Source: Antedon bifida (Eukaryota > Echinodermata > Crinoidea > Comatulida > Antedonidae). From it: a stretch of 64,000 nucleotides of DNA. Numbering within the stretch: position 1 is the stretch's first letter; each line of letters opens with the position of its first letter. Of this stretch, positions 24,865 to 38,046 are shown one piece after another. The notes below the pieces were generated by a model, which saw only the letters and a program-made list of their open reading frames with translations, was not told where the DNA came from and ran no database searches. The stretch is from NCBI GenBank assembly GCA_963402885.1, contig OY727100.1:15655395-15719394 (forward strand). Reading direction: 5' to 3'. Made by a program: the position numbers and the translations under genes.

Positions 24865-27555
24865 AAAAGATTGTTCATCATTACATCATGTCATTAGAAT
24901 CATTTTATCGTGCGGCAGAATTTCCAACAAAATGGAAACTTTTTTCAATTAATTCTTTACTCCATGATTAGGCTATTGATAATACGTCCAACGTCCTAAT
25001 TACAATACAAAGGACTAATTTTAGAAAATGGAGGTGATGTATAATACAAGTGGTGTTTAAAAAAACCTATTTCCCCTACCTTGATTTTTCTAGACTTTTA
25101 ATATGTTCATATAGGGACCTTATAGAAATGCATTGTGGTGAAATAAATTCTGTTGCAATTTTTTCAACCATATTTCATAGTTTTCCTGTACAACATACAA
25201 AATGGCAAGGCTATCAAAAACGTATTTTAACACAACTGAATTTAGTAGATTAACTGAACCTGCAAGTACGAATTGGATCAAGCAATTTTTTTTTTTTTTA
25301 ACAGCGGCTTATAAATAAAGGTGCGTTCAATAAACTACTAACAAGGAAAACAAAAAACAAAAGTACAGTTTAACCTACTATTACAAAACCCCAACATACA
25401 CTACAATCAAGTGGTTAAAATTACAATACTGTAATAAAAAGAACAATGATGCTCTCAGCAATTGATCGTTTGGGCTCTTTTAAGAGCCCAAATCATTAAC
25501 ATTAATTATGTATAAACAAGGTTCAGAATGTGCATAACTACTTATTATTATACTAGACAAGACTATTAGAAAATGTGAATTTAAAGTTTAACGCAAGCTA
25601 TCATTAGTACAATGCAGCTTATCTATTAAACTAACGAGTAGGCCAAATAAAATAGAGCTTTAATTATAGTTAATTATTTGATTGTAGGAATTTTATATAA
25701 CTTATATAGGCCTAACATTAGGAATAGTCTACAAGGCTAAATTTATATAATGGGAACATTCAATTCAAACGTCATTTAATTCTTGATATGTAACTATATA
25801 GAAAATGTAATAGCGTGGCGGGCAAACTACGCATCTCAAATTATCTACATTTCTACCAACTAAAGGTATAAGTTTTTAAACTTTCAGATATTATACCGGT
25901 ACTTTAACTGTTAACATAGCACTAAAATCCCACCACTGTATATAAAGTTTGTCTCCAAAAAAGTTGAAAGTTGCCGCAGCATTCAAAAGTGAGTTTTATG
26001 AAACAAATTGTAATATAATGTGTGGAGGTTTTACTGTATTAAAGACTCTACTCGCTTGGTTGATTGACTATCACAGTTGTTTATTGGATCAATAATACGT
26101 TATAATACATGATACAATACAATACAGCATAATACGGTAATAAAGAAACATGAACAAAGCATAAGTGATGCTGTAAGTGAGGTGTGGCTGTGTGCTTCTG
26201 AGGAAGTGTCGGTAAGGTGTGTGCTCCAAAAAATGTCTATGAGGTGTCTCTTCGAAGAAGTGTCTATGAGGTGTGTCTGGGCTCTTCTGAATTATCCCCC
26301 TCTTCTAATTATTTCATATTTGGAGACTTTATTTATTCATCATAAATTGCCACACTTATAACACAATAAATAAACAGGATGATGTATGATAATTGTGATA
26401 GTGAAAAAGAACATTACAGTTTTTACGGTCTAAAAGAATTTAACAATTTGGACCTTCTGTTCATTGGCATATGTTATTACATCATATCTGGTCCTAAGTC
26501 TGTCCAGGCACCGCTTGGATGGGAGTGATGGATTTTATCTGGGGAGGTTACAATGACGGATTGGCCCTGTCGAATTTCTGCTTAAAACTGTCAATAGTTT
26601 TATGATGGGAACGGTCATAGGTCAAATCAACTGTTTTCTTTGGGGATCTAATTATTATGCCTAATGGACATTAAAACATCTGGACAATTCCTTCCTTGGT
26701 AAACTCAATTGAATTGTGATACTAAGGTTGAATTTTCAATTATAAATCTATATCATTACATTACATTATGTACATATTTTATTTAAAAGTTTTTAATTAA
26801 ATTTTATCAATTTTTTATCAAGTTTCCAAATTTATTTCTTCTGCAAACTCATGACAACCAATTCAAGTCAATATATTCATAGGCATATTATCAAAATAAA
26901 AGATATACATTCTAGGTTAAAATTACAAAACATAACACTAATTTTGTTACTGGCTATGAGTCCATTGCTTAGACATTCAATTAGCTAGTTTGATTTGCAT
27001 CTTAATTCTTAGTTTAATACAATTTCTCTTGAAGTTAAGTATTATCCTCTTTAGCAACATCTTCCACTAGAATTGTCACAGGCAATGATCCAATGTTTGT
27101 AAAATATTAATAATCATTTTTCTGGCTGTTTTACTTTATCGTTTTGATTGAGCATTTTGCTTATTTTATTTTGTATCGCCATTGAGATCCAGCTACCGAT
27201 ACCCACAGCATTGTCATTATTTTCAGTAATATGGATTTATTTTATACATATTTTTCAACATTTTCTTTTTTGCAACAATTGTTATATTTTAATATTCCAA
27301 TTGTTTGTTTTTTTCTTTGTTAAGAATTTTAAATGTATTGTTGAATGGATGCTAAATGAATAAATGAAAAAAAAAAATGAACTATATTTGCATATTATAT
27401 ACAACATTATTTTCATCATCATTTTACATATTTTATAATTTTATTAAAAATATTCTATTAAATAATAATAAATCAGCAATTTACTGTTTAATGTAAAATT
27501 TTCTCTCCACAGTTCAAATCTTTGTGGTGAAAATATATGTATACCTCTCAGCATT
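24865..27555. other. Gene-free stretch with histone-type stem-loop sequence
   Basis: No gene is supportable. Short frames here match no family I recognise. At 25473-25488 the hexamer arms GGCTCT and AGAGCC enclose TTTA, the shape of a metazoan histone mRNA 3' stem-loop, with the stem extending to 10 bp; no histone frame is nearby on either strand. A short G/T-rich direct repeat ('aagtgtctatgaggtgt') occurs around 26160-26290. Confidence 0.5.
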
Positions 27556-27558
27556 CTA

Positions 27559-27748
27559 TTTGAAATGAGATGGAGCATTACACATCATAGTCGATGTGTG
27601 TGCTCCTTCAGTGTGCTCATATGGGACTGGAAAATCGACCATCAGGCTTGCATCTTGATATTGGTTTAAAAAAAACCCTGCGTGGTAAAGTTGTAAAGTA
27701 ACGTATAAGACCAAACTTGCCATCCGTTGCAGCAGCGCAATCAGTATC
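27559..27748 (-). pseudogene. Damaged CAP-Gly 3 exon of the CYLD paralogue
   Basis: Equivalent to exon 16 of the intact gene (9268-9112): it reads TDGKFGLIRYFTTLPRR and CKPDGRFSSPI, then hits a stop where the intact gene continues EHTGEPQR. The preceding exon (first half of CAP-Gly 3) is absent between here and 28363. Splicing from the DED-like exon at 28363 would enter out of phase and stop within three codons. It is therefore a remnant rather than a working exon. Confidence 0.85.
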
Positions 27749-27904
27749 CTAAAGAAAGTGACGTTTAAAAGTATGATTAAAAAAATGGTACAGAAATATT
27801 TACATAGCGAGTCTTGGCCGGTTGATAACAACACTACATAAACTCTCAAAGAAGCTTAATAAAATATAAATATAAACAAAAATATAAATAATTTTGTGGT
27901 GGGA

Positions 27905-28235
27905 CTGGTCAATGCATTACAATTGTTGTGTGGGTCCATGTTAGTATTGTAATGGGCCTGGTCAACCCATTACAATTGTTGTGTGGGTCCATGTTAGTAT
28001 TGTGGTGGGCCTGTGACCCATTACAATTGTTGTGTGGGTCCATGTTAGTATTGTGGTGGGCCTGTGACCCATTACAATGGTTGTGTGGGTCCATGTTAAT
28101 ATTGTAATGGGCCTGGTTAACGCATTACAATTGTTGTGTGGGTCCATGTTAGTATTGTGGTGGGCCTGTGACCCATTACAAGTGTTGTGTGGGTCTAGGC
28201 TAGTATTGCAGTGGGCCTGGTGAACGCATCACAAT
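27905..28235. repeat. 51-53-bp minisatellite, paralogue intron
   Basis: Six to seven units of 'cattacaattgttgtgtggg' plus 'gtattgtggtgggcct', homologous to the array at 9835-10055. The MDPHNNCNG repeat frames on the minus strand arise only from this repeat. Confidence 0.92.
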
Positions 28236-28362
28236 TTTGAGTATCTTTAGTAAAAGAGACCTTGTAGTTTTCATTTTCTCTTTAAGATCAGATTCAATTG
28301 TTGGATGCATCATTTATAGAGGTAGACTTGGTATGATGCACTTGCTAATAATTGTATAGTAC

Positions 28363-31300
28363 CTTTAAATAGTTCAGCCAAATCTGTCCTGCCAATACTA
28401 TCCAGAGCTTCAGTAAGCCTTGATTTAAAGTCAGTCTCAGTGTTCCTTAATGTCTTCAACAAATTTGATTTGTCAAAGGTTGTATAGGTTTGCCTTGATT
28501 TGCTTTTTATACTCAAATATGCTTCCAGTGCCTTTACATCAAAATCAATCAATCTTTCTGCAATCATGTCTATAAATTCATCTGAAACCAAACTGTTGTC
28601 ATCCACATCAACCTCCATATTCTTTTCTTCATCTTCTAAAGAGAAAACAAATTAAAGCCATGTCTACACTATCAAACTAGTTTGACACACAATGGTTAAT
28701 GCTTTTTAATTTGTATAGCTCAAAATACAAATAGTCTCTTTGCGTGATGTGCCCAAATATACATGGCAGTGATATCATCATGTCCATATATGGGCACAGC
28801 ATATTTTGTTGTTACATAAACTTTAATAGTGTAGACATAGCTTAAAGATATATTGTCCCCCTAAAAAAATATTTTCTTTAATTTTTTTGTTGAATATGTT
28901 ATTTTAATGTCACTTAATAGTTATTCACTCTCACAAAAAATTGGGTCTGAAAAAAATTTATTTACCTGAGAAAAATGTAATTTAAAGCAAAAAATGGTCA
29001 AATTGTCTGGAAGACAATGAGTTTTTGGGTAATTTAACTGTTTATTTTGTCTTTTTATAGGTGAAATAATTTTTTTTCCCCGTTTTTTTTCTTATGGAAG
29101 TGAACAACTTCATTAAAACTGCAAAATAGCCTATTCAAAGTCCGATTTTAAAAATCTTTATTTTTCATGATTTTGGGGGACAATACATCTTTAAGGTTAA
29201 TAATCCACTGAGAATTATTTTATAAAAATATTACTAAAACCTTATATCAACTTAAAGGGTGAACTTGCTGAGTTTGCCTTCCCTCTAGCTAAATGGTAAT
29301 ATTTTAAAGACCCCTTCCCTGCAATTTTGGACGTTTTTTGGAAAATAATACATATATATCACTTTAAAAACATTAAACCATGTCATTCCTTGTCTTAAAT
29401 GTACGTTTTATGGTAAATTATGATAAAAAGTGAGAAACAATGCACTATCTAAGTAGCTCGCGGCGATCAACCTCTCGTGGACGGTCTTAGGCCTAGCCAG
29501 GCTTAGTTTTGTAGGCCTAGCTGGTAAACATCGGTAACGTACGAACATCGTACGCTAGCTATATACCTAGCCTGACGTTGTATAGTTGCTGCATTAATTG
29601 TCTTTCTATTTTTTCCAGACTCCGTTGATACAAATTGGGGAAAACCCGGTATTTTCGCTGAAAAGTTAGGAGTCTTCAATTTGTTTTGGCCTCACGATCG
29701 ATCGAAAAGTGGGCGAATTACAGGTGAAAAACAAAAATATCAATCCGCGCGCAATGCATTTTGGGATTTATAGCGGGCCGCTATAATTATTATAATCGAC
29801 TTATTTTTCACATTTTTAACTAATTAATTAATATAAGTACTGAACTCAGTCTATAATATAAGTGCAATAAATGTGTTTTTACTTGTCTTTGACCTGTAAT
29901 CTCAATCAATCAATCAATCAAAGCAACATTTATTTTCTCCTTTCATATACAAAATTGATTTCAATGAACAATATATATTTAAACAAAATTTCGAAAGAAG
30001 AAGGTACAAGCCCAGAAAGATGAAAAACACGTCTTGTGGAGGGCGTACCTATCTGACACAGACAATAACAATTTGAAAAAAATTAATAATAAATAAATAA
30101 AAAATTGACCGAAGAATAGTTAATATTTGGAAATAATGTGACTTTTAAGTTTAGATAAAAATGATTTACTAGAAACAGAGTTTAAGATGGGGAGTGGCAG
30201 ATTGTTCCAAAAGTACCGCATATATTCTTCTGGAATAATGAAATTCATCATTAAAATCAGTGATAACTAAAATAAGATGAGCACTGAGCACTACATTTAT
30301 GCATTTAGCACTTATATAGTATTCAAAATCATAAACCAAAATATATAGACAATATATATATATATATAGACGAAAATGAAGCATAACATTTTTGGCCTAA
30401 ATTTAAAGCACAGGGCAATATAATTGTATATTTGACATCTAGAGAGCAATCTTCTATATAAAGGTAGTGTAGTATATTATTGTAATAACTACAGTACATC
30501 CTAATTCTCTAAATAATCCCTATTAATAAACTACCGTAAATCAGTAACATAACTTGTCCACTTACTTGAAAAAACCTCTTTTAGAGCCAAATCAAAACCA
30601 TATCTGCTCAATAAAGTTATTAACTTTTGTTTCTTGTCTTCTGCATAAACTTGCTGTGCTCTCCATGCTAAAAGCATTGCTTTTATTTTAGAAAAATGGG
30701 TTATAAATTTCTTATCAAAATACATCATATGTGAAGGTTTGAAATTTAGTGCTGTGCGTACATTCTCTGGGGCTTTTAGTTGAATTGCGAGTTTGTGAAT
30801 ATCCCCATCCTCCAGACCTAATGACAAAACATATATATAAAGTTTAATTTCAATTATTAAAGTTCACAATTTGTGACTTCCATAAATTTGCCTATTGTTT
30901 TGCTGTTTCATATCTTACTGTTATTCATGTATCAATATGACTAATCATGTAGAAAAAAAGAGGTATCATATGCATGCAATAAATAGCAGTAGAGGTACAC
31001 TATTACACAAGGGTCATAGATTTGTACATTCCTCATTTCAACAAATAATTTCTCTAGTATATAGAAAATGTATACGAACCCCCAATCAAGTGTTTGGCTA
31101 GGTCATCATAGCCACAGCTTTTAAGAGCCTTTGCAAATGTACCAAGTTTATCAGTCTCTGAAGGCTGTCGTTTTTTCCAGGTCATAAATGCTTGGTGAGC
31201 CTGTTTGGACTCATTAAGAGATGATTTCTTGATTTCTATGATTTCTTCCTCTGTCAGTTTAAGCTTTCTAGCAATATCCTGCCATGATTTTGAAAGTTCA

Positions 31301-34300
31301 ATTGAGAGTTGTTCTAGGAGGTTAGAGTCAAGTCCTGAAAAGAAAATCTGAATATCAACATCTTTTATTGCAACAAAATGGAATCAAAATCAGTTGTTGC
31401 TGTCACTACCGGTCTCTCACACTTCTGACTCAACAAGGCCATATACATGGCTGCAGTCGCGTGGTCAAATCTGAGTACAGTTAGACCGACTAACCGACCG
31501 ACATAGTAAGCTGTAGAGTCGCGTTTGCACGCGTCTAAAAATAGGTATTTTGGATGATAAAGGAACACCTAATTACATCTACGAAGTAATTTGGGCATAA
31601 CGACTAGAGGTCAGGATTAGGCCTATAGATATTGTATATTATAGTAACAGGTTCTAAGATTAAGAGGGGAAAACAAAGTTTAATAAATAATATTTTACCT
31701 TGAATCAAAAATGTTGACACAGATCTTAATTCAATTTGATCAAGAGCAGAAGCAAGAAATGACACTTTATCTGATGCATGTGATTGGGTTGTTCTCCAAA
31801 TTATCAGTACTTCTAAGCACATTGATTGCAGATCATCACGTTTCCTTTTTTTAATCTGTTCAATGTTAGACACATTTAGTTTTTCAGCAAGACTCTCCCA
31901 TCTGTATTTAGCTTCTTGTGCTACGAATCTTAAAATATCATCATCCAAACCTTTTAGAATAGTTTTTAAAATAAATTATGATAAAAAGAGCACACAAAGA
32001 ATACAGTTCCACAAAGCATACTGACTAGCTTCTGCCAAATTCTGGCAGAAATTAAAGTAGTGAGTGTCACCATTGTACAAAACATTGCAGAAAGTTTGTA
32101 CCTGATCCTCTTTATTTATACTGTACACACAAAACCTTTTTTTTTCATTTAGTCACAACCAATGTAGTGAAGTCATTGGCCTGGTCATTGGTAGATTTAG
32201 TTTTCAGACTTATTTCCTACTTTAAACCTCTACCTTGGAAACTTGGTCTTAGAGTAAAATTAAACTCAAAACTCTCAGGTAGGCCTAAACAAATTTCCAG
32301 GTCTAAAATACTAAAATCAAACTTTCATTCAAATATATATGGATCTAAAAGTTTATGAAAATTTACAAAAATATTACTAAATGAGAAACTAAATGTACAG
32401 TACCTTGGAGTATTTCATTACAGAGCTTGTCTTCGCCAATCTCTTTACAAATTTGTGCAAGTACTCCAAGCTTATCTATCTCATCCAAATGATCTTCTTG
32501 CCAAATGTGAAGCATATGCCATAGTTTCTCCTTACAAGAATAAGTCTTTCTACTTAATTCATCAAGTTTCTTTTGCGGTATTTTAAGTTTTTTTCCAAAC
32601 TCTAACCATCTTAGTGACACAGTACTTGAAATCTTCAACATCAAGTCATCCTCTACCCTTGTGACTAATAAAAAAAAACAATTTTTAGATCAAATAATAT
32701 ATTTAAAATGTTTGTAGGTTTGAGATAATCTTTCTTTGCAATTTTACTATAATTCACCAAATATGATAATATCAATCCGATATTGAGGAGAGCGTGACTC
32801 AAGGTCAAGCGATATAAAGGTCAAGGTAAAACTTCAAAATTGTTCTGATCGAGCTAATCCTTATGATGAATCTGATGTTTTAACTTTATTTGAAACCTGC
32901 TCTACTGCAGGATGCTTACTAGTAGTACACAATTTGATGACATTTTCCATCAAAAGTATTACTGTTGCATGGCCATAGCATAAGCGCTTTGTGGATATGT
33001 GCGCTTTATAAATCTTATTATCTTATCTTATAGAAATCTTGTTTCAAAATTAAAAAATGTTGAATACCTGTTTGTTCCTCATTAAATGTTTTCTTTGTTC
33101 TGCTACTTTTCGAGTAATCTACTTTTTGCCATTGATGTGATACATTATCTGAAATTATAAATTAGCAGACATATAAAAATCTATAAAAGTTCTACTGTAC
33201 TTGCATCTGGATTTTAAATTTGTTAATCCTGGCCAGAGTCATTTAGTCATGCACAATTGAGAACAAATATTGTATATATGCATGGATATATTATGGACAG
33301 AAACATAGAAATACCTTTCAATCATAATCTCCATCAATTAATGTGCTTGTAAACTGTTTGAAAATAGGCTAACTGTAATTACCTGCTTTTGCTTCATCCC
33401 CATATACTTTAGACCTGACGATTTTGCTCCTTTTACCCACTACTGCAGATTTTGTTATATTATCAGGTGATGTGAAGCTAATTACATTTTAAAACATTTT
33501 TGCTAGGCCTAGAACATTTCACCATTTTGTTTTGGCCATGCGTGAACAGTGAACACAAAAGAGGTGTTTTATTAGACTCTTAAATAATATTGTTTGGATC
33601 TCCAAGAGAGAATGTACTAGGTTGACTGTGGCAGTACCTGCTTTTGACTTGACTTCTTCTTCATGTACTTTGGACCGGTTGCTGGGTCCTTTATCTACTA
33701 CAGATTTTGATGATGATAGTAAGTTAACAAAACTGTCAAACATTGAAGGTTTGCTAGATTTATTCCCTGAAAATAGTAAAGAAAACAATTCCCATAGATA
33801 AATAAATATACCGTAAATAGGGCAATGTAAATTATGAAAAACAATTTCCTTTTTCTCTCTCATTTTCAATTGTTCCTGGTTCTGGTTAAATACAATCGTT
33901 CTCACTAGATTTTAATCTTTCCAATAAATTGTTATGGCATGACTTTCTGACTACCTGATATACAAGCGATATCACATCTTACAACAACCTTCATACCATA
34001 GGATACTTTAGTATAGTGAGAGAGTATTTTTTGTTATATAAGAGGTTATTTAATTTGTAGCATATAGGTTTATAGATTTTATTTATTGTTGTCTATCAAA
34101 TAATTAATACAGTACAAAGTTTTAAATATTTACACTTTCTACTGTACTACCTTTTGAGCATTCTACTTTGTGGGTTTATTTTATGAAGAAATGTTGACAT
34201 TTGAACTAGAATTAGAGCATAATGAATGTTGCAAATTTGCTCTGAAAAAAGCGGTGATGCATTCTGAAAATACATTTGAAATCAGTGAAAATGTAGAGAA

Positions 34301-36226
34301 TTTGTAGCATTAAAAACTTCAGAATCACTTTGTAAATTCAAACCTTGAAAGAGAGAAGAAGATGGTTTCAAATAATCAACTGGCAGAAGTGCTAGGTTAG
34401 GTTGTGGTTTGAAAAACACCTGATCACCGATCCGTCCAGTATAATTGAGTTCTTTCACATGATCAGTGTCATCCTGAAACAAAGTATCAAGTTTACAATG
34501 CAAAAAACAGTTTCTCAAATAAAGTATTGCGTGTGGATAGAGCTTGAAAATATACTTTAAGGCATGGCACCAGTTAAAAATCAGAGGCACAAATCAATAA
34601 GCTCCACAAAAAAAAGAACTATGAAAAAAATGTAAGGTAGACTCAGGTTTAGAGAAGACAATAATATGCAGAATGGATATAAGTAAACTACATAGTATGG
34701 AGAATACTTACCTGCCATATACTGAAACAAGAGATTTTTTAAGGTTTGATTTAAACGTTTGAAGATTTGTTAATGATTTATAGTTGCTTTCATATCAGAC
34801 AAATTGTGTACAAAACCAAGGTGTATCTGTATATTTTACACCAGAAGGAGAAATATTAATACTGCGTTCATTAACACATTATGCATTATCTGTACATAGG
34901 CCAAACAATTTTTACAGTACAATTGCATGATTGCTTTGTTCATAAATAGTTTCACCAAGTTCTCAGACTGTATCTATATTTCTCCAGTATCATAGGAATA
35001 TTCCGTAAAATATTACAGTTACAGCATCTCATGTATTTCACATGAGATGCTATACTGGGCAAATATTGTCATGTGTCAGTGGCGGATCCAGCATTTTGAA
35101 ATAAGGGGCACAGGGCCTGAAAGTAGTGAAATGAAGTGCTGAACTTGATGTCCTATCATTTGCATTACAATTTGTGAAATTTAGAGGCGCCCCCTCCCGC
35201 CCACCACGCTTGAATCTTCCCCTGTGTGTGGAGATACAGCACTGACAGTAGTTTATAGAGATTATTGGCCATCTGCTCCCTCTCAAAAAAGCAATAATGA
35301 CATTAAGATATAGCTTGAGATTAGTAAATAAAAAATCAGACTCACAAATTCAACTGCAGCTAAAGTTGGGCTTTGATGTGAAAACAGATACTTCACCACG
35401 CCTTGTTTCCCTTTATCTCCTGTCTCATTAGTGAAGCAATTGACTTTAGTTCCAGGTTTGAATGTATTAATAATAGGATTTGGCTGATAAAATACCAATT
35501 TGTCAAAAGGCATAAACAACCCGCAATCCATCTCACAATTGAAGTAAGATTTATGACAAAACCATCCATCAGTTGAACCATACCCTTTGTGTGACTAAAA
35601 AATAAAAGACAACATTTTACCAATTAAAAGGAAACAATTGAATTAATAAAAAAGATAGCCTATTGAAAATAGCGCAAGTACAAATAATAATTTTTTATGC
35701 AATTTAATATTGTTTTAATAGTAAAATGAACATTTCGAATTGGGACAATGAAATACATTAATATGGTAAAGTATATGTCTAATTTAAAACTTACAAGAAG
35801 TTCGACACCAAATAAGATGCCTTTTTCATCATCAATTTTGTCTTTGAATCGGATAACAGCATCTGCAAGACACTCTCTATGCTCTGTTTTGATAGGAACT
35901 TTGACATTTTCACCAACTTTTGCTTCCACGGCTTGATGGAGCTTATAACCTGCTAAAAAGGCCTCAATTCTTTTAATAAGAGAAGGAATTCCAAGTAAAT
36001 AATCCACATATTCTGCTTCTATCTCTTTAATTTCATGACAGTCTCTCGGAAGATCAAAAGAAATTCCATCTCGAATTGTTGTCAAAAACTTGAAATCTGT
36101 ATTAATATTTTCATCATCGTAACACTTCAAAAGAGTTCCTTTACAGATCTTCTTCCCTTTGTTCACACCATTTGCCACTTCAAAGTCTTCAATAACTATA
36201 AAGTAAGTATTACTAGAGGTGGCCAT
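28363..36226 (-). CDS. CYLD paralogue lacking the protease domain
   Basis: Head-to-tail duplicate of the CYLD gene. Minus-strand exons: 36226-35795 (starts MATSSNTYFIV), 35594-35346, 34473-34344, 33766-33638, 33442-33383, 33148-33068, 32664-32404 (DD1), 31950-31699 (DD2), 31334-31080 (DD3), 30817-30566 (DD4), 28635-28363 (DED-like). Phases agree throughout and every exon is open, giving about 791 aa before the last exon reads into its intron and stops near 28310. CAP-Gly 1 and 2 are intact. DD5 and its linkers, CAP-Gly 3 and the whole USP domain are missing. Exon 33442-33383 is a second copy of part of the preceding exon (VVGKRSK). The donor after DD3 (GTTCGT) is weak. It may be an enzyme-free scaffold or decoy, or a young pseudogene; open frames favour expression, but no transcript evidence is available. 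Confidence 0.8.
28652..28845. mobile_element. Palindromic MITE family A, paralogue copy
   Basis: Same position and nearly the same sequence as 10428-10622, including flanking TTAA. It is an orthologous insertion shared through the gene duplication. Confidence 0.85.
28842..29194. mobile_element. TTAA-flanked MITE family C
   Basis: Ends 'aagatatattgtcccc' and 'gggggacaatacatctt' are inverted and bounded by TTAA. The intact CYLD gene has plain 'agcttaaggtt' at the matching site, so this insertion came after the duplication. A fragment of the same end occurs near 11727. Confidence 0.8.
29304..29818. mobile_element. Truncated MITE family B at a deletion breakpoint
   Basis: Starts after TTAA with 'agaccccttccctgcaattt' and matches, inverted, most of the complete 634-bp copy at 55914-56547; its far end is missing. 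It lies exactly where the intron stops matching the intact CYLD gene and where the DD5 and linker exons should be. Confidence 0.85.
31440..31560. repeat. CGGTCGG dispersed repeat
   Basis: Contains 'cgactaaccgaccgacatag' and 'gtagagtcgcgtt'. It is an inverted relative of the segment at 2264-2345. Confidence 0.65.
35077..35285 (+). mobile_element. hAT-like MITE (CAGTGGCGGATCCAG family)
   Basis: Starts 'cagtggcggatccagcattt' with downstream 'gcattacaatttg' and 'gaaatttag'. The same family lies in opposite orientation at about 51715-51849 in the JmjC gene intron. The CAGTGGCG start is typical of hAT-derived ends. It lies in the intron after exon 2 of the paralogue. Confidence 0.65.
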
Positions 36227-36865
36227 ACTGGAAAAATAGTTGAATTACACCTAAAAATGAATTAAACAATCAGGAATAAATATTTTATTAGAAGTCTTCT
36301 TATGTATCCCACTTAATATTATATTTTTTTGGTCACGCTATATCAGTCCAGGTGATGCAGTTATGATTTGTTTCTAGTAAAAATTAATCCATTTCTTTTT
36401 CCTTTTTTTTATATTTACATTCTCACTTTCCGGATATAATATTCCTGGTGGTTTTTGTTTTGGTTTTTTTTAGTACCCGTTTCTGTCATTTAGGTCGCCT
36501 ACCACTAGTTCTATAATTAGTAGATCTAGGTAGGAGTTTAGTAGTAGGGGCCTACCGGAAGTATGGCATGATCAGGCTTAGAGAGCCGCGGTGCCATATT
36601 TAATTTATTAATAACCCCATTTTATTACGCATGATTTATTTATCAGGCCCTATACATTATAGAACATGGAGGCATGGTATAGAAGCTAGTAAGTACAATT
36701 ACTGTGTCGGGCTGTTTATGTGAAGTTGATACCGTTATTTCAACTTTCAATTGATTTAACTACTGTATAATAATATGTACTTACCTCTACGTGATTATAA
36801 CTAAATTAGAGTTTATTTTCAATTAATCGGGAGTCTTCATAAGTTGTTCTATACAACGAGTCGCT

Positions 36866-36924
36866 ATGTCGCTATGTCGCTATTGGATTTTCCAAGTGCT
36901 TAATATAGTAGAAATGACGTAGCA
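36866..36924. promoter_or_regulatory. Candidate promoter block of the CYLD paralogue
   Basis: Partner of the block at 24781-24836: 'ggattttccaa', 'taatata', 'gaaatgacgta'. It lies 640-700 bp upstream of the paralogue's start codon. A short 'gtcgctat' triplication precedes it. Confidence 0.45.
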
Positions 36925-37404
36925 TTGATTCCGACAGACCATTGGTGGTCATAGAATTAATTATTATTATTATTGGTTATAGATTAATCTACCATATACT
37001 GTACTGTAGTGTAATAATTTTATTAATTAATTTTTCTAATTGTTGGAAAGACAGGCGTTACCTTATGTTAATTATGTATAGCAAAATCCAGACAGTTGGC
37101 AACAAGTAAGTAGATCACGCGAGGACATTGAAGAAACGGAAAAAAGCATTAACACAGTGAAAAAAGTGGGTGAGGATTACACATATAAGGGTAAGGAAAA
37201 TAAAGAAAAAAAATTATTGAATTAATTAAGAAGGAAGAGCAGACTGGTAGAAATTGTAAAACTAAATTTTGGTGACAAGCATCGAACAGGATATTTACAC
37301 ATATGACGTTGAAACGGATGTTTATAAAATTACTGAATAACAAATAGTATAATGGCCGAGGCTCGGATATAATATGATGAAAAAGATACCAAAAAAAAAC
37401 AACC

Positions 37405-38046
37405 TGAAGAAATTACAGTAGTTTTATTTTTTGGATTATACATTTTTATATGGAAAATAGCAAAACATTGTAATTCCGAGTATATTTTATGGATTCGTAT
37501 AAAAGTCAATGTTAATTAATATATTATAATTGGTGTAATTTATCGACCACCAATAAACTCTTTTTATACCACAAATAACATATTTAATCTATCTAATGAA
37601 TATTCAGATTATATTGCATATTATTTTGTGGTTGAAGATTTTAATGTTAGAACTGGAAACGAACATGACGTTATTGTAGATTATCAATACCGTCTGTAGG
37701 ATGGGATAATGAGGCTTATAATATCGATAATATATCTGATATTGAAGCAAGGTACAATATTGTTCAAACTTCAAAGGCATGGCATTGAAATATTAGACTT
37801 CTGTAAGGAAACCAATTTAAAAAAAGATGTATTGTCAAAAACATGAAAAATGAAGATAAATTAAATCAGACTTTGCATATGTTATATTATGTCAATGCAA
37901 TATGTGTTGTTGATTATCTATTGAGTGCAATTGTCAATTTCCAATACTTAACAGATATTGAGATTGACAACAGGACTAAATCTGATTATTTTCCAATTGT
38001 TTTTTCTTTAAAAAAAATCGTAAAAATACACATACGATTTATATAG
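37405..38046 (+). pseudogene. Decayed LINE endonuclease domain
   Basis: Fragments in several frames read GVIYRPP, then VVEDFNVRTGNEHD, then ILDFCKETNL, then a terminal block ending RTKSDYFPIVFSL. This follows the order of the APE-type endonuclease of non-LTR retrotransposons (YRPP, GDFNAR, SDHFP). The catalytic SDH is changed to SDY, and frameshifts break the frame. The flank from 36230 to 38540 otherwise shows no gene. Confidence 0.7.

Noticed and set aside
25050..25253. 67-codon plus-strand frame
   Set aside because: No similarity I can recognise and no neighbouring exon signals.
27909..28147. Minus-strand MDPHNNCNGSQAHHNTN repeat frames
   Set aside because: Arise from the intronic minisatellite shared by both CYLD copies; non-coding in the other copy.
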